Shown here: piece after piece, positions 8,810 through 17,297 of the stretch
How the letters are laid out: each line of letters opens with the position of its first letter
Position numbering within the stretch: position 1 is the first letter of the stretch
Assembly (NCBI GenBank): GCA_913052165.1
Contig: CAJXEC010000017.1
Location: 1 to 32,335, forward strand
DNA: 32,335 nt
Direction of reading: 5' to 3'
Source of the DNA: an uncultured Rhodospirillaceae bacterium
GTDB lineage: Bacteria > Pseudomonadota > Alphaproteobacteria > MPNO01 > UBA2964
Notes under the pieces: generated by a model
Told to the model about the DNA's origin: nothing
Seen by the model: the letters and a program-made list of their open reading frames with translations, nothing else
Databases searched by the model: none
Position numbers and translations under genes: made by a program

Positions 8810-8845
8810 GGCGTGATTATTGAGACGCCATAGACTCTCTCTATG
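8810..8845 (+). promoter_or_regulatory. Two adjacent hairpins in the gshB leader
   Basis: Within the 260-bp gap between the BON gene and gshB, two perfect stems abut: GGCGT/ACGCC (8810-8814 with 8825-8829, 10-nt loop) and CATAGA/TCTATG (8829-8834 with 8840-8845, 5-nt loop). They share one base, so only one can use it. They are flanked by runs of seven G at 8805-8811 and six G at 8856-8861. There is no T-tract, so it is not a simple terminator. It matches no riboswitch class I can recognise. A structured 5' leader is an inference. Confidence 0.3.
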
Positions 8846-8866
8846 AGCGATTCCAGGGGGGAGAAG

Positions 8867-8923
8867 ATGGTATTTTTTCGGTGGAGGAGTCATCGAAATG
8901 CAACTAACAAAGGACTATTCTAG
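8867..8923 (+). CDS. Possible 18-residue leader ORF upstream of gshB
   Basis: A short ORF begins with ATG 5 nt after a purine-rich GGGGGGAGAAG element that could serve as Shine-Dalgarno. It encodes a basic peptide beginning MVFFRWRSHR and ends at a TAG that is part of the gshB Shine-Dalgarno (TAGGAG), 9 nt before the gshB ATG. The geometry would allow translational coupling. At 18 codons it can easily be a chance ORF, and no homology can be assessed. Confidence 0.22.
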   Translation: MVFFRWRSHRNATNKGLF

Positions 8924-8932
8924 GAGTTTCAC

Positions 8933-9883
8933 ATGAGCCTCAAAGTCGCAATTCAAATGGATCCAGTAAATACAATCAATGTGACCGCCGACAGCACCTT
9001 TATGCTGGCATTGGAAGCAAAATTTAGGAACTACAGAATTTATCATTATTTGCCATCAGAATTATGTCTCGAAGATGGTAAACTGTATGCACGTGCGAAT
9101 GAAATCGTTGAGGTCAACCAAGATCAAGATCACCCCTTTAGATTAGCTCAGCCTGTTCAAATAGATCTCAGAGAAATGGACATAATTTTGATGAGGCAGG
9201 ACCCACCATTCGATATGTCTTATCTTACCGCGACCTACTTGTTAGAACACGTCATACCTGAAGTACTTGTAATAAATAATCCTGTGAATGTACGAAATTC
9301 GCCTGAAAAACTTCTGGTTACTCATTTTTCAGGTTTAGCCCCGCCCACTTTGATCTCGGCTAATAGACGACAAATTTCCATTTTCAGGGAAAAGCACAAG
9401 GACATAATAATCAAACCCCTCTATGGAAACGGTGGGGCGGAGGTGTTCCATATTAAGCCCGGAGATGAAAATTTAAGCTCTCTACTCGACATGTTTTTCG
9501 TCAAATATCGCGAACCAATTATCACTCAAAAATATCTACCAGACGTCAGAAGCGGCGACAAAAGGATAATACTGGTTGATGGAAAACCAGCGGGGGGAGT
9601 GCTCCGGGTCCCGATGGAAGGTGATTCCCGCGCCAATTTTCATGCTGGTGGTGAAGCCCAAAAGACCGAATTGACTAGAAGAGAAAAAGAAATTTGCTCA
9701 TCAATCGGACCACAGTTATCACAATTAGGTCTTCTATTTGTGGGCATAGACGTTATTGGCGATTATCTAACTGAAATTAATGTCACCAGCCCGACAGGTA
9801 TCCAAGAAATCAACAGACTGGATGGCATCCATATAGAAAAGCTTGTTTGGAACGCTATCGAAACTCAAATAGACGCACCATAA
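8933..9883 (+). CDS. gshB: Glutathione synthetase
   Basis: ATP-grasp ligase that joins gamma-glutamylcysteine and glycine to make glutathione in the cytosol. The 316-residue length is normal. Recognisable parts are the N-terminal VAIQMDPVNTINVTADSTFML, MRQDPPFDMSYLTATYLLE, NNPVNVRNSPEKLL, the ATP-grasp IIKPLYGNGGAEVF, RSGDKRIILVDGKPAGGVLR, and the magnesium and product-site GIDVIGDYLTEINVTSPTGIQE. The ATG at 8933 has a good AGGAG seven to eight nt upstream. The gene stands alone after a 260-bp leader region with hairpins and a possible leader ORF. It converges on the HIT gene with 104 bp between them. Confidence 0.97.
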   Translation: MSLKVAIQMDPVNTINVTADSTFMLALEAKFRNYRIYHYLPSELCLEDGKLYARANEIVEVNQDQDHPFRLAQPVQIDLREMDIILMRQDPPFDMSYLTATYLLEHVIPEVLVINNPVNVRNSPEKLLVTHFSGLAPPTLISANRRQISIFREKHKDIIIKPLYGNGGAEVFHIKPGDENLSSLLDMFFVKYREPIITQKYLPDVRSGDKRIILVDGKPAGGVLRVPMEGDSRANFHAGGEAQKTELTRREKEICSSIGPQLSQLGLLFVGIDVIGDYLTEINVTSPTGIQEINRLDGIHIEKLVWNAIETQIDAP

Positions 9884-9987
9884 TATCAATATAAACAAAA
9901 CTTCAGGTTAGAGTTTTCCTTATTTGAGAGGCAGGCTGGGACCCTTCCCCATTCACAGGAGATTTTATTTTTTGTAATTAGAGTCAG

Positions 9988-10374
9988 TTAATTGCTATCA
10001 AAAACATCGCGATACTTATTTAAGATCGGACCAAGCGGCCTCCCACCCAGAATATGCACATGAAAATGGGGCACCTCTTGGTGGGCATCACTTCCAGAAT
10101 TACTCACGATTCTAAAGCCTCGATCGATCAGCGGGTCAACCCTGGCCGCCTCACCAACGGCCGCCCAAAAGCCCTCCACCTCCGCTGCAGAGGCAGTCTG
10201 AGTAAAATCTTGGATAGAGATATACGAGCCTTTGGGAACGACTAATATATGCACAGGTGCTTGCGGATTAATGTCAAAAAATGCTAGGGCGTGCTCATTC
10301 TCATAAACGATGTCGCAAGGGATTTCGCCACGTAAAATACGTGCGAAGGTATTTTGATCATCATATCCTGACAT
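9988..10374 (-). CDS. HIT-family purine nucleoside phosphoramidase (HinT-like)
   Basis: Histidine-triad nucleotide hydrolase acting on AMP-lysine or AMP-amide type substrates. The 128-residue protein has the N-terminal FARILRGEIPCDIVYE, the substrate-side DINPQAPVHILVVPK, and the catalytic triad motif HFHVHILGG (His103, His105, His107). The ATG at 10374 is chosen; a GTG two codons upstream (10380) is an alternative start, and neither has a strong Shine-Dalgarno. It is the last gene of the his cluster, 11 bp after hisE, an arrangement seen in other alphaproteobacteria. Its substrate in this context is unknown. Confidence 0.93.
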   Translation of the reverse strand: MSGYDDQNTFARILRGEIPCDIVYENEHALAFFDINPQAPVHILVVPKGSYISIQDFTQTASAAEVEGFWAAVGEAARVDPLIDRGFRIVSNSGSDAHQEVPHFHVHILGGRPLGPILNKYRDVFDSN

Positions 10375-10385
10375 TAACACATCTG

Positions 10386-10727
10386 TTAGCCCTTTACGCG
10401 ACCCGCTTTCTCAAGGATCCCCGACACACCTTCTCTGCGAGAAATCTCATTCCATACTTCATACGGAGAAATTTCATTTGCCGTCCACAACACCAACAGG
10501 TGATAGAGTAAATCAGCGCTCTCATCGATAAGTTCTTTTTTATTGTTCGAAAACGACGAGACTACACACTCAACAGCCTCTTCGCCAACTTTTCGAGCTA
10601 TTTCAGAGATCCCGTCATTCAGAAGTTGTGCCGTATAAGATATTTCAGGATCTGCGTTTTTCCGACTTTTAATCACGTTGGCCAATTGGTCCAATACAAT
10701 AGCCGTGGAGTCTTGACAATTATCCAT
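10386..10727 (-). CDS. hisE: Phosphoribosyl-ATP pyrophosphatase HisE
   Basis: Second step of histidine synthesis: PR-ATP to PR-AMP plus pyrophosphate. The 113-residue all-helical MazG-like protein shows the metal-binding motifs RKVGEEAVECV and ELIDESADLLYHLLVLW. HisI, the next enzyme, is not fused to it and is not in the window. The ATG at 10727 follows AGGGGAATGAG. It is transcribed after hisF (57-bp gap) and before the HIT gene. Confidence 0.96.
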   Translation of the reverse strand: MDNCQDSTAIVLDQLANVIKSRKNADPEISYTAQLLNDGISEIARKVGEEAVECVVSSFSNNKKELIDESADLLYHLLVLWTANEISPYEVWNEISRREGVSGILEKAGRVKG

Positions 10728-10784
10728 CTCATTCCCCTATTAAACACACTCTGCACCAAAATGAAACTTAGCTACTCTACACAA

Positions 10785-11555
10785 CTATGTTGGGTTCAAA
10801 GGCCGAATATCCACTCCTTCTTTCGCAAGGAAAGCTTTAGCCTCTGCGATTGTAAACTCTCCAAAATGAAAAATGCTGGCCGCCAGAACTGCCGACGCGT
10901 GCCCTTCTCTAATACCGTCGACAAGATGATCGAGGCTTCCAACACCCCCAGATGCAATCACTGGTATCCCCACGTTATCCGCTATACCTTTAGTGAGGGC
11001 CAAATCAAAACCAGAGCGTGTTCCATCTTTATCCATGGAAGTAACTAAGAGCTCTCCAGCCCCATTTGTTTCCATCAGGGCACCCCAATCTAGTGCATCA
11101 ATACCAGTCGACTCTCTCCCACCGTGGGTAAATATTTCCCATTTTCCAGTTGATACTTTTTTTGCATCGATAGCCACAACTATGCACTGCGAGCCAAACT
11201 TGTTAGATGCCTCCGCAACAAACTCTGGGTTATAAACCGCCGCAGTATTTATTGAGACTTTATCGGCGCCGGCCAAAAGGAGTGTGCGGATATCCTCTAC
11301 AGTTCTAACGCCTCCCCCAACCGTAAGAGGCATAAAACATTTTTCGGCGGTCCGTTCTACTACGTCCAGAAGGGTGTCGCGGTTGTCAGAGGACGCTGTG
11401 ATATCTAAGAAACAGAGCTCATCAGCCCCCGCACGATCATAAAAACTAGCCTGTACCACCGGATCGCCTGCGTCAATTAAGTCGATAAAGTTTATTCCTT
11501 TAACTGTCCGCCCGTCTTTGACATCCAAACATGGAATTATTCTCTTTTTTAGCAA
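10785..11555 (-). CDS. hisF: Imidazole glycerol phosphate synthase cyclase subunit HisF
   Basis: Cyclase half of IGP synthase. It uses ammonia channelled from HisH and PRFAR to form imidazole glycerol phosphate and AICAR. The 256-residue beta/alpha barrel keeps both catalytic aspartates, Asp11 in IPCLDVKDG and Asp130 in VVAIDAKK, and the phosphate sites TVGGGVRT and IASGGVGS. The only plausible start is a TTG at 11555, which yields the canonical [12 protein letters not shown]. It lies 4 nt after the hisA stop, with the hisA-terminal GAGGGGC as Shine-Dalgarno, indicating coupling to hisA. Confidence 0.97.
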   Translation of the reverse strand: MLKKRIIPCLDVKDGRTVKGINFIDLIDAGDPVVQASFYDRAGADELCFLDITASSDNRDTLLDVVERTAEKCFMPLTVGGGVRTVEDIRTLLLAGADKVSINTAAVYNPEFVAEASNKFGSQCIVVAIDAKKVSTGKWEIFTHGGRESTGIDALDWGALMETNGAGELLVTSMDKDGTRSGFDLALTKGIADNVGIPVIASGGVGSLDHLVDGIREGHASAVLAASIFHFGEFTIAEAKAFLAKEGVDIRPLNPT

Positions 11556-11559
11556 AAAA

Positions 11560-12285
11560 TTAGCCCCTCAAAACAGATAAAGCCATGGCTGGATCGATTC
11601 GCCCATCGTACAGAGCCCTGCCGCAAATCACGCCCTCTATACCCGATGACTCACTAGCTTTAAGCTCAATCAAATCATCGATGGACGCCACCCCTCCTGA
11701 TGCTATTACAGGATTGGTAAGCGCGAACGCGAGGTCAACTGTCGATTCTATATTTACTCCTACCATCGCTCCATCTCGATTGATATCTGTGTAAAGAATT
11801 GCGGCCGCACCACTGTTCTCAAATCTAAGGGCTAAGTCTAGGGCCCGCACCCCCGAAACTTTCGTCCAACCTTCAGTCGATACATTGCCGTCTCGAGCAT
11901 CAATAGCTATGACGATCTGGCCAGGATAATCTGTGCATGCCCGATGCACAAAATCTGGGTCTGCTAGAGCAGCAGTCCCAAGTACGGCCCGCTGCACACC
12001 AGCCTCTAACCATCGATCAAGCGCCTCTCTCGTTCGAATCCCCCCACCCAACTGCACTGGCATGTCAGTGGCTTTGATCACCTCAGTTACCGCCTCAACA
12101 TTTACAGACCGACCCTCGACCGCACCATTGAGGTCTACCAGATGCAGCCAGTCAAACCCTTGTTTCTGAAAATCCCGTGCCTGGTCCGCGGGGTCAACGT
12201 TGAAGATCGTGGCTTGGCTCAAGTTTCCCTTTAATAACCTGACACACACCCCATCCTTAAGATCAATAGCTGGAAACAATATCAT
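11560..12285 (-). CDS. hisA: ProFAR isomerase HisA
   Basis: 1-(5-phosphoribosyl)-5-[(5-phosphoribosylamino)methylideneamino]imidazole-4-carboxamide isomerase, the ring-opening step before IGP synthase. The 241-residue half-barrel repeat protein has catalytic Asp8 ([10 protein letters not shown]) and Asp129 (VIAIDARDG), with phosphate-binding QLGGGIRT and IASGGVAS. Its ATG at 12285 lies inside the 3' end of the upstream GNAT gene (23-bp overlap), so translation of the two is probably linked. hisF follows after 4 nt. Confidence 0.97.
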   Translation of the reverse strand: MILFPAIDLKDGVCVRLLKGNLSQATIFNVDPADQARDFQKQGFDWLHLVDLNGAVEGRSVNVEAVTEVIKATDMPVQLGGGIRTREALDRWLEAGVQRAVLGTAALADPDFVHRACTDYPGQIVIAIDARDGNVSTEGWTKVSGVRALDLALRFENSGAAAILYTDINRDGAMVGVNIESTVDLAFALTNPVIASGGVASIDDLIELKASESSGIEGVICGRALYDGRIDPAMALSVLRG

Positions 12286-12862
12286 TTAAATTATTTTGAC
12301 TCCTCAGATGGCTGGTATTTCTTTTTGGGTGTGTCTTGAGCCGCTTAGTGTAATAAAATCCAACAACCGGTTTCCCTTCCACTATTGCATAGTTTTGGTT
12401 TTCCCCCCAGCGAGTATAATCAAGTGACTCATAAAGGCGGACAGCTGCTGCTTGCGTCGCCCGAACATCCAAATTGATAAAGGTGATCCCTTGTTTTCTT
12501 GCAAAAAGCTCACATGCCCGCACTAAGCCGCGAGCCAGCCCGCGGCCACGAGCCCAGGGAGCCACAAAAATATTTGATATATTACCGGTATGTCGCTGCG
12601 CCTCGTTATTTCTCGGGAATCTGGTCAGAATAGCGGATCCCGCCAACCGCGCGTCCACCCGGCCCACAAAAAGAGTTTTATCGGGAACCAACAAAACCCC
12701 GTTCCAAAAGGCTTCAAGGGTTTTTCTCGGGGGTGGTTTAAGCCAACCAAACCCTCCACCATCAATGATTGCGGACTCCGCGGCCTCACAAAGATCAGCT
12801 AATTCTATCCCACTCAACGCATGAGGCTGCTCAATATTGATCGGTGCCGCACGTTTAACCAT
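12263..12862 (-). CDS. GNAT-family N-acetyltransferase embedded in the his operon
   Basis: A 199-residue GNAT fold protein. Acetyl-CoA-binding motif A is clear as IFVAPWARGRGLARGLVRAC (residues 98-117), preceded by the beta-4 strand. Motif B follows as INLDVRATQAAAVRLYESLDY (about 129-149). The fold should end near YYTKRL (about residue 175); the last 24 residues are a basic, polar tail whose coding sequence overlaps the hisA start. The gene lies between hisH (9 bp upstream) and hisA, on the same strand, so it is almost certainly co-transcribed with histidine synthesis genes. The substrate cannot be read from sequence. A histidine-pathway amine or a protein N-terminus are possibilities only. 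Confidence 0.85.
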   Translation of the reverse strand: MVKRAAPINIEQPHALSGIELADLCEAAESAIIDGGGFGWLKPPPRKTLEAFWNGVLLVPDKTLFVGRVDARLAGSAILTRFPRNNEAQRHTGNISNIFVAPWARGRGLARGLVRACELFARKQGITFINLDVRATQAAAVRLYESLDYTRWGENQNYAIVEGKPVVGFYYTKRLKTHPKRNTSHLRSQNNLNDIVSSY

Positions 12863-12871
12863 AACTGTTAA

Positions 12872-13513
12872 TCACGGCTGCCAGACGACAAAGTTAGCCA
12901 AAACTTTTAAGCCCTGCTCCTGGCTCTTATCAGGATGGAATTGAACGCCAATCAAATTATCTCTCCCAATTGCGGCCGAGATCAAACCACCATAATCAGC
13001 GTGAGCAATTATTTCATCATGATCATTCGCAGTATATGCGTAAGAGTGCACAAAATACATATGAGGGCTTTTCGGAAGCCCGGAGAAAACCGGGTGAGTT
13101 CGATGAAAAGTTAAATCATTCCAACCCATATGAGGTATCTTCAAGGTATTGTCTGACGGCTGCAATCGTCCAACTGATCCCGGAAACCATCCAAGCCCCG
13201 ACCGTTCACCATGCTCCAAACCTTTGGCTGCCATTAACTGCATACCGACGCAGATCCCCATAAAAGGAATTCCTCTCTGGATCACGGCGACTTCGAGACA
13301 TTCCAACATCCCTTCAAGAGCGGCCAAACCGTTCATGCAATCCCCAAAGGACCCCTGACCCGGGAGTATAATCCGATCTGCCTCCTTCAAATCAACGACC
13401 TCAGAGCTGACTTTTACATTAGAATTTCTGGTAACTGAATTCGCAGCAGTCTCTACCGCCCTCGCTGCAGACCGCAAATTTCCAGACCCATAATCAATAA
13501 CAATAATTTTCAT
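12872..13513 (-). CDS. hisH: Imidazole glycerol phosphate synthase glutaminase subunit HisH
   Basis: Class-I glutamine amidotransferase that supplies ammonia to HisF. The 213-residue protein has IDYGSGNLRSA at the start, ILPGQGSFGDCM, the nucleophile elbow GICVGMQLMA (Cys88) and GVQFHPDKSQ with His193. In the canonical triad the residue two after this His is Glu (HPE); here it is Asp195 (codon GAT at 12929-12931). The frame is open upstream to 13555, but the ATG at 13513 gives the canonical MKIIVIDYGSGN and lies 4 nt after the DUF2628 stop. Otherwise full length and apparently intact. Confidence 0.95.
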   Translation of the reverse strand: MKIIVIDYGSGNLRSAARAVETAANSVTRNSNVKVSSEVVDLKEADRIILPGQGSFGDCMNGLAALEGMLECLEVAVIQRGIPFMGICVGMQLMAAKGLEHGERSGLGWFPGSVGRLQPSDNTLKIPHMGWNDLTFHRTHPVFSGLPKSPHMYFVHSYAYTANDHDEIIAHADYGGLISAAIGRDNLIGVQFHPDKSQEQGLKVLANFVVWQP

Positions 13514-13517
13514 CAAA

Positions 13518-13919
13518 CTAGTACTTTCTAATGTGCTCCTCTTCGGCGACGTCAAAAAAAGTTTTATCTTTCCATCTCAAGAATGCTTCCTCCATGGAAA
13601 CGCCTGCAACTATAGCTCTAATTTTCAGCCCATTCGCTTCTAAATCAGACCGCCGCAAATCTTGCCCAATGAGACCGATTAAAAGGCACAAAAAAAACTG
13701 AATCAGCAGATAAAAATCCAGAGAAACTGGTAAATAAATTTGAGAACCCCAAAGAATTAGTTCAACAAGAATGATTCCTAATGATGCACGCCAACAGCGA
13801 TGATAAGCAGTCCAAAAAAAAAGTCCAAAGAATGCCCCGAATGAAAAAGTCTCAGGGACAAATTCAGGGTCGCTCCGTGTCCCTGAGGCGTCTGATAAAT
13901 GAACAGTAAAGATTTTCAT
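13518..13919 (-). CDS. DUF2628-like small membrane protein
   Basis: A 133-residue protein between hisB (21 bp upstream) and hisH (4 bp downstream). Residues about 27-90 contain closely spaced hydrophobic segments (FGAFFGLFFWTAYH, SLGIILVELILWG, FYLLIQFFLCLLIGLIG), consistent with two or three membrane spans. A polar C-terminal region ends in MEEAFLRWKDKTFFDVAEEE. The N-terminal MKIFTVHL plus central membrane block resembles the DUF2628 family, found beside hisH in alphaproteobacteria. Function unknown; the position suggests only co-expression with histidine genes. Confidence 0.8.
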   Translation of the reverse strand: MKIFTVHLSDASGTRSDPEFVPETFSFGAFFGLFFWTAYHRCWRASLGIILVELILWGSQIYLPVSLDFYLLIQFFLCLLIGLIGQDLRRSDLEANGLKIRAIVAGVSMEEAFLRWKDKTFFDVAEEEHIRKY

Positions 13920-13940
13920 GCCTAACTTCTCGGGCGTGAT

Positions 13941-14537
13941 TTAAACGTCGCCAAGTAAGCCCTTGGTAGAGGGGATCTCCTTGGCCATTCTTGGGTCTAT
14001 GGTTAAAGCGGCCCTAAGGGCCCTCGCTAGCGCTTTATAACAAGATTCGACAATATGGTGGTTATTCTGACCATACAGGTTCTCCACGTGGAGAGTAACG
14101 CCCGAAGCTTGAGAAAACGCCTGAAACCACTCCCTAAATAGTTCGGTATCCATGTCTCCGAGTTTCGGCCGGCTAAACTTGACATGCCAAATCAAATACG
14201 GGCGACCGGAAATATCCAACGCAACTCGGGTAAGCGTTTCATCCATCGGTACGTATGCGTTTCCATAACGGGTAATCCCCTTTTTATCGCCCATCGCTTG
14301 GGCGACAGCCTGACCTAAAACTATCCCGGTGTCCTCGACTGTATGATGAAAGTCAACATGTAGATCACCTGAAGCCCTGAGGAATAAATCGATAAGACTA
14401 TGTCGCGCTAGTTGTTCTAGCATATGATCAAGAAATCCTATCCCGGTTCGAATATCAAAATCACCGGTGCCATCTAGATTTACCCTAGCCTCAATTTTAG
14501 TCTCTCGCGTTTCACGCGTTATTTCTGACTTCCGCAT
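13941..14537 (-). CDS. hisB: Imidazoleglycerol-phosphate dehydratase HisB (monofunctional)
   Basis: Mn-dependent dehydratase converting IGP to imidazole acetol phosphate. The 198-residue length shows it lacks the histidinol-phosphatase domain fused in enterobacteria. Both metal-binding halves are present: [11 protein letters not shown], and [19 protein letters not shown] near the C-terminus, plus [18 protein letters not shown]. The ATG at 14537 has GGAGAGAG eight nt upstream. It is the first gene of the minus-strand his cluster (hisB, DUF2628, hisH, GNAT, hisA, hisF, hisE, HIT). hisG, hisD, hisC and hisI are elsewhere. Confidence 0.97.
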   Translation of the reverse strand: MRKSEITRETRETKIEARVNLDGTGDFDIRTGIGFLDHMLEQLARHSLIDLFLRASGDLHVDFHHTVEDTGIVLGQAVAQAMGDKKGITRYGNAYVPMDETLTRVALDISGRPYLIWHVKFSRPKLGDMDTELFREWFQAFSQASGVTLHVENLYGQNNHHIVESCYKALARALRAALTIDPRMAKEIPSTKGLLGDV

Positions 14538-14897
14538 GGTGATAACTCTCTCCTTTAAGCCTTTTAACTTATTTCGAGAATACTTTGAAGCTTATTTGGG
14601 CCAGGCTAGTATTAAGGCCCCAGGAACAATAACGGTTCGGTAGTTCATCTGCTCCCTAATTGCGGTCTGTCAAGTAGTGAAAATGACCGAATTTGTGATT
14701 TAGGGTACGTATGCCACATTGCTGCAACACGTAATAGGGACTAAATTTGAAATGTAACGTATGAATTGGATATATCTAGACAAATCTTTTTAGCCCTGTT
14801 GGAGAAGGTAGAAAGTGCATGCTAGAAAGTGGTGGATGTCTTCATTGACTGGTCTACCCCGCGTACTTCAGAAAAAAGTAGGCAAACAGGAGGTATA
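14538..14897. other. Divergent intergenic region between hisB and hslV
   Basis: This 360-bp gap must contain promoters for the his cluster (leftward) and hslVU (rightward). A GGGCC/GGCCC stem (14598-14602 with 14616-14620) has a 13-nt loop and no T-tract. A TAGAAAGTG direct repeat occurs at 14809-14817 and 14823-14831. No histidine-rich leader peptide and no gene is apparent. Confidence 0.6.
14747..14776 (+). promoter_or_regulatory. Candidate promoter of hslVU
   Basis: TTGAAA (14747-14752) and TATATC (14771-14776) are separated by 18 nt, about 120 nt upstream of the hslV start. The match to sigma-70 is moderate. hslVU is usually heat-inducible, but I could not find a convincing sigma-32 type site. 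Confidence 0.28.
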
Positions 14898-15458
14898 TTG
14901 AAAGATACAGATAAATATTCCTGGCATGGGACCACAATCCTATCGGTTCGAAAAGATAACAAAGTGGTTCTGGCCGGAGACGGGCAGGTCACCCTTGGAT
15001 CCACAGTTATCAAGGGAACGGCTCGAAAAGTGAGAAAAATAGGCGATGGATCTATCGTTGCCGGCTTTGCTGGTGCGACGGCAGACGCCTTCACTCTTTT
15101 CGAGAGATTGGAGGGAAAGTTGGAGGAACATCCCGGCCAATTGCGACGGGCTTGCGTCGAATTAGCAAAAGATTGGAGAACAGACCGGTACCTCCGCCGT
15201 CTTGAGGCAATGATGGCAGTAATCGATAAAGCTGAGTCGCTGGTCCTTACCGGAACGGGGGATGTGCTGGAACCAGACGACGGCATTATCGGCATAGGAT
15301 CGGGCGGTTCATATGCTCTTGCCGCTGCAAGGGCCATAATTGATGTAAAAGAATTCGACGCGGAGGCAATTGCTCGAAAAGCTATGGGAATAGCGGCAGA
15401 AATTTGCGTGTATACCAATACCAACTTAACTATTGAGAGTATCGACACCAGTGTCTAG
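14898..15458 (+). CDS. hslV: ATP-dependent protease proteolytic subunit HslV
   Basis: Threonine protease forming the dodecameric core of the HslUV (ClpYQ) protease. The mature N-terminus is Thr12 in [10 protein letters not shown], following an 11-residue propeptide typical of alphaproteobacterial HslV. Other motifs are [21 protein letters not shown] and [15 protein letters not shown]. The frame is open from 14829, but a TTG at 14898 with AGGAGG four nt upstream gives the normal 186-residue length and is preferred. The stop overlaps the preferred hslU start (GTGTCTAG), so the two subunits are coupled. Confidence 0.96.
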   Translation: MKDTDKYSWHGTTILSVRKDNKVVLAGDGQVTLGSTVIKGTARKVRKIGDGSIVAGFAGATADAFTLFERLEGKLEEHPGQLRRACVELAKDWRTDRYLRRLEAMMAVIDKAESLVLTGTGDVLEPDDGIIGIGSGGSYALAAARAIIDVKEFDAEAIARKAMGIAAEICVYTNTNLTIESIDTSV

Positions 15459-16761
15459 TTTTAGCCCCAGAGAGATTGTCTCAGAACTAAACCGATATAT
15501 CGTCGGACAGGATGATGCGAAACGGGCAGTTGCTGTTGCATTAAGAAATCGTTGGCGACGTCAACAATTAGCAGAAGATTTAAGGGACGAGGTTCTCCCG
15601 AAAAATATTCTAATGATAGGGCCAACCGGGGTTGGCAAAACCGAAATCGCACGGCGCCTAGCTAGATTAGCTCAAGCTCCATTTATTAAGGTAGAAGCCA
15701 CTAAATTTACTGAGGTTGGATATGTTGGCAGGGACGTTGAACAAATTATTCGAGACCTTTTAGAAAACGCAATACACGAAATTAGGGAACGGCAACGGAA
15801 GGCAGTTTTAGCAAAAGCAGAATTGGCCGCCGAAGAGAGAGTGATAACCGCATTAGTAGGGGAAAATTCGAGTGCCGAAACCCGGCAAAAATTCAGAAAA
15901 ATGCTACGCGAAGGTGCCCTAAATGACCGGGAAATCGAGATAGAAACTACCCCACCCGCAGGATCATCATTGCCTACTTTTGAAATACCAGGAATGCCAG
16001 GAGCTCAAATGGGAATGCTGGATCTCAGCGACATGTTAGGCAAAGCCTTTGGGAGCCAGAAAACTAAAAGAAAAATGACAGTTAGCGAGTCCTATGACAT
16101 TTTAATATCAGATGAGAGCGATAATTTACTCGAAGAGGAAAACATAGTCAGAAACGCGATCGAGGCAGTAGAACAAAATGGGATAGTATTTCTCGATGAA
16201 ATTGACAAAATCTGCGCAAGGTCAGATCGCCATGGAGGGGATGTTAGCCGCGAAGGGGTACAGAGAGATTTGCTACCTTTAATTGAAGGAACAACCGTTA
16301 CAACCAAACATGGACCGGTAAAAACAGACCATGTGCTTTTCTTAGCATCTGGCGCCTTTCATCTATCCAAACCCTCAGACCTTTTGCCAGAGCTTCAGGG
16401 GCGTCTGCCAATCAGGGTAGAACTAAAAGCCCTAAGCATAGATGATCTACAAGCTATTTTAACAGAGCCCGAAGCCAGTCTTATTAGACAATATACGGCG
16501 TTGCTCGGCACTGAGGATGTTACCTTGAAATTTAGTGACTCTGCTATCCGGGAAATCGCTAGTGTCGCAGCTGAAATAAACCAATCCGTAGAAAATATAG
16601 GGGCTCGGCGCCTTCAAACTATTCTGGAGAAACTATTGGAAGACATAAGCTTTACGGCCACCGATAGGGCAGGTCAAATCGTCACTATTGGTCCCGAGGA
16701 AGTAAGAAATACAGTAGGGAGTCTCGCCAAAAATGCTGATCTCAACAAATTTATTCTTTAG
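15451..16761 (+). CDS. hslU: ATP-dependent protease ATPase subunit HslU
   Basis: AAA+ unfoldase partner of HslV. The 436-residue protein has the conserved N-terminus [20 protein letters not shown], Walker A GPTGVGKT (57-64), the pore loop GYVG (90-93), an intermediate domain, Walker [11 protein letters not shown], the sensor-2 region [18 protein letters not shown] and the C-terminal NKFIL that docks into HslV. The GTG at 15451 is chosen because it matches the family start exactly; the frame opens six codons earlier at a TTG without a ribosome-binding site. It converges on smr, the two stop codons overlapping by three bases. Confidence 0.97.
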   Translation: MSSFSPREIVSELNRYIVGQDDAKRAVAVALRNRWRRQQLAEDLRDEVLPKNILMIGPTGVGKTEIARRLARLAQAPFIKVEATKFTEVGYVGRDVEQIIRDLLENAIHEIRERQRKAVLAKAELAAEERVITALVGENSSAETRQKFRKMLREGALNDREIEIETTPPAGSSLPTFEIPGMPGAQMGMLDLSDMLGKAFGSQKTKRKMTVSESYDILISDESDNLLEEENIVRNAIEAVEQNGIVFLDEIDKICARSDRHGGDVSREGVQRDLLPLIEGTTVTTKHGPVKTDHVLFLASGAFHLSKPSDLLPELQGRLPIRVELKALSIDDLQAILTEPEASLIRQYTALLGTEDVTLKFSDSAIREIASVAAEINQSVENIGARRLQTILEKLLEDISFTATDRAGQIVTIGPEEVRNTVGSLAKNADLNKFIL

Positions 16762-17297
16762 GATCGTTTACGGCGAACAAGAATATAAAAAGCCCCCCCG
16801 CCCCCATCTCTCGGCTGGGCTTCAGAAAAACCTAAAACGTATGGTCGTAGTTCCTTAGAATTTAACCAGTTGGGGAATTGATTGCGCAAAACCCCACCAC
16901 CCTGCTTTACATTACCTTTACCTGTGATTGCGAGGACGCATCGAAACCTGCTGGTATGAGCGTGGGTTACAAAATGCACCAGAGACGTAAAAGCTTCGGA
17001 TTGCGACATTCCATGTAAATCTAATCGGGTCTCTGGCCTTAACTGGCCCCGCTTCAAGCGCAACAGAGTTTTTCGATCGACGTCTGCAGATAAACCTGAG
17101 GAAAGATAGGACGGGGGATACTTACATTGTCTCGCAATCGCTGGCTTTCTAATATCCCGGGGCCGCCTCTCGGGTGCTGAAACGACGGGGTGAGAATACT
17201 TAACCTTCCCAGGCGAAATTTTATCCACATCTTCCATCGCGGCCTCAAAAACTTTTTTTTCCTCGACAGTCAACTTTTTTGGATTGAATTTAGTCAC
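16758..17297 (-). CDS. Smr-domain protein (MutS2 C-terminal-like putative endonuclease)
   Basis: A 179-residue stand-alone Smr protein. The domain occupies about residues 90-179: [15 protein letters not shown], the nucleic-acid-binding [21 protein letters not shown], and [17 protein letters not shown]. The N-terminal 85 residues are charged and unstructured-looking. Smr domains nick or cleave nucleic acids in characterised homologues; a role for this one is unknown. The start is a GTG whose last two bases belong to the mltA stop (GTGA overlap), so it is coupled to mltA. It is the last gene of the timA-mltA-smr unit. Confidence 0.9.
   Translation of the reverse strand: MTKFNPKKLTVEEKKVFEAAMEDVDKISPGKVKYSHPVVSAPERRPRDIRKPAIARQCKYPPSYLSSGLSADVDRKTLLRLKRGQLRPETRLDLHGMSQSEAFTSLVHFVTHAHTSRFRCVLAITGKGNVKQGGGVLRNQFPNWLNSKELRPYVLGFSEAQPRDGGGGAFYILVRRKRS

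Noticed and set aside
8926-8937. GTTTCACATGAG as a second parS
   Set aside because: Only half of the palindrome matches; it coincides with the gshB ribosome-binding site and start.
14598-14620. GGGCC/GGCCC stem upstream of hisB as a his attenuator
   Set aside because: The loop is 13 nt, there is no T-tract and no histidine-rich leader peptide nearby.
16790-16805. C-rich run in smr as a frameshift hotspot
   Set aside because: The frame continues through it and encodes the glycine-rich loop expected near the end of Smr domains.
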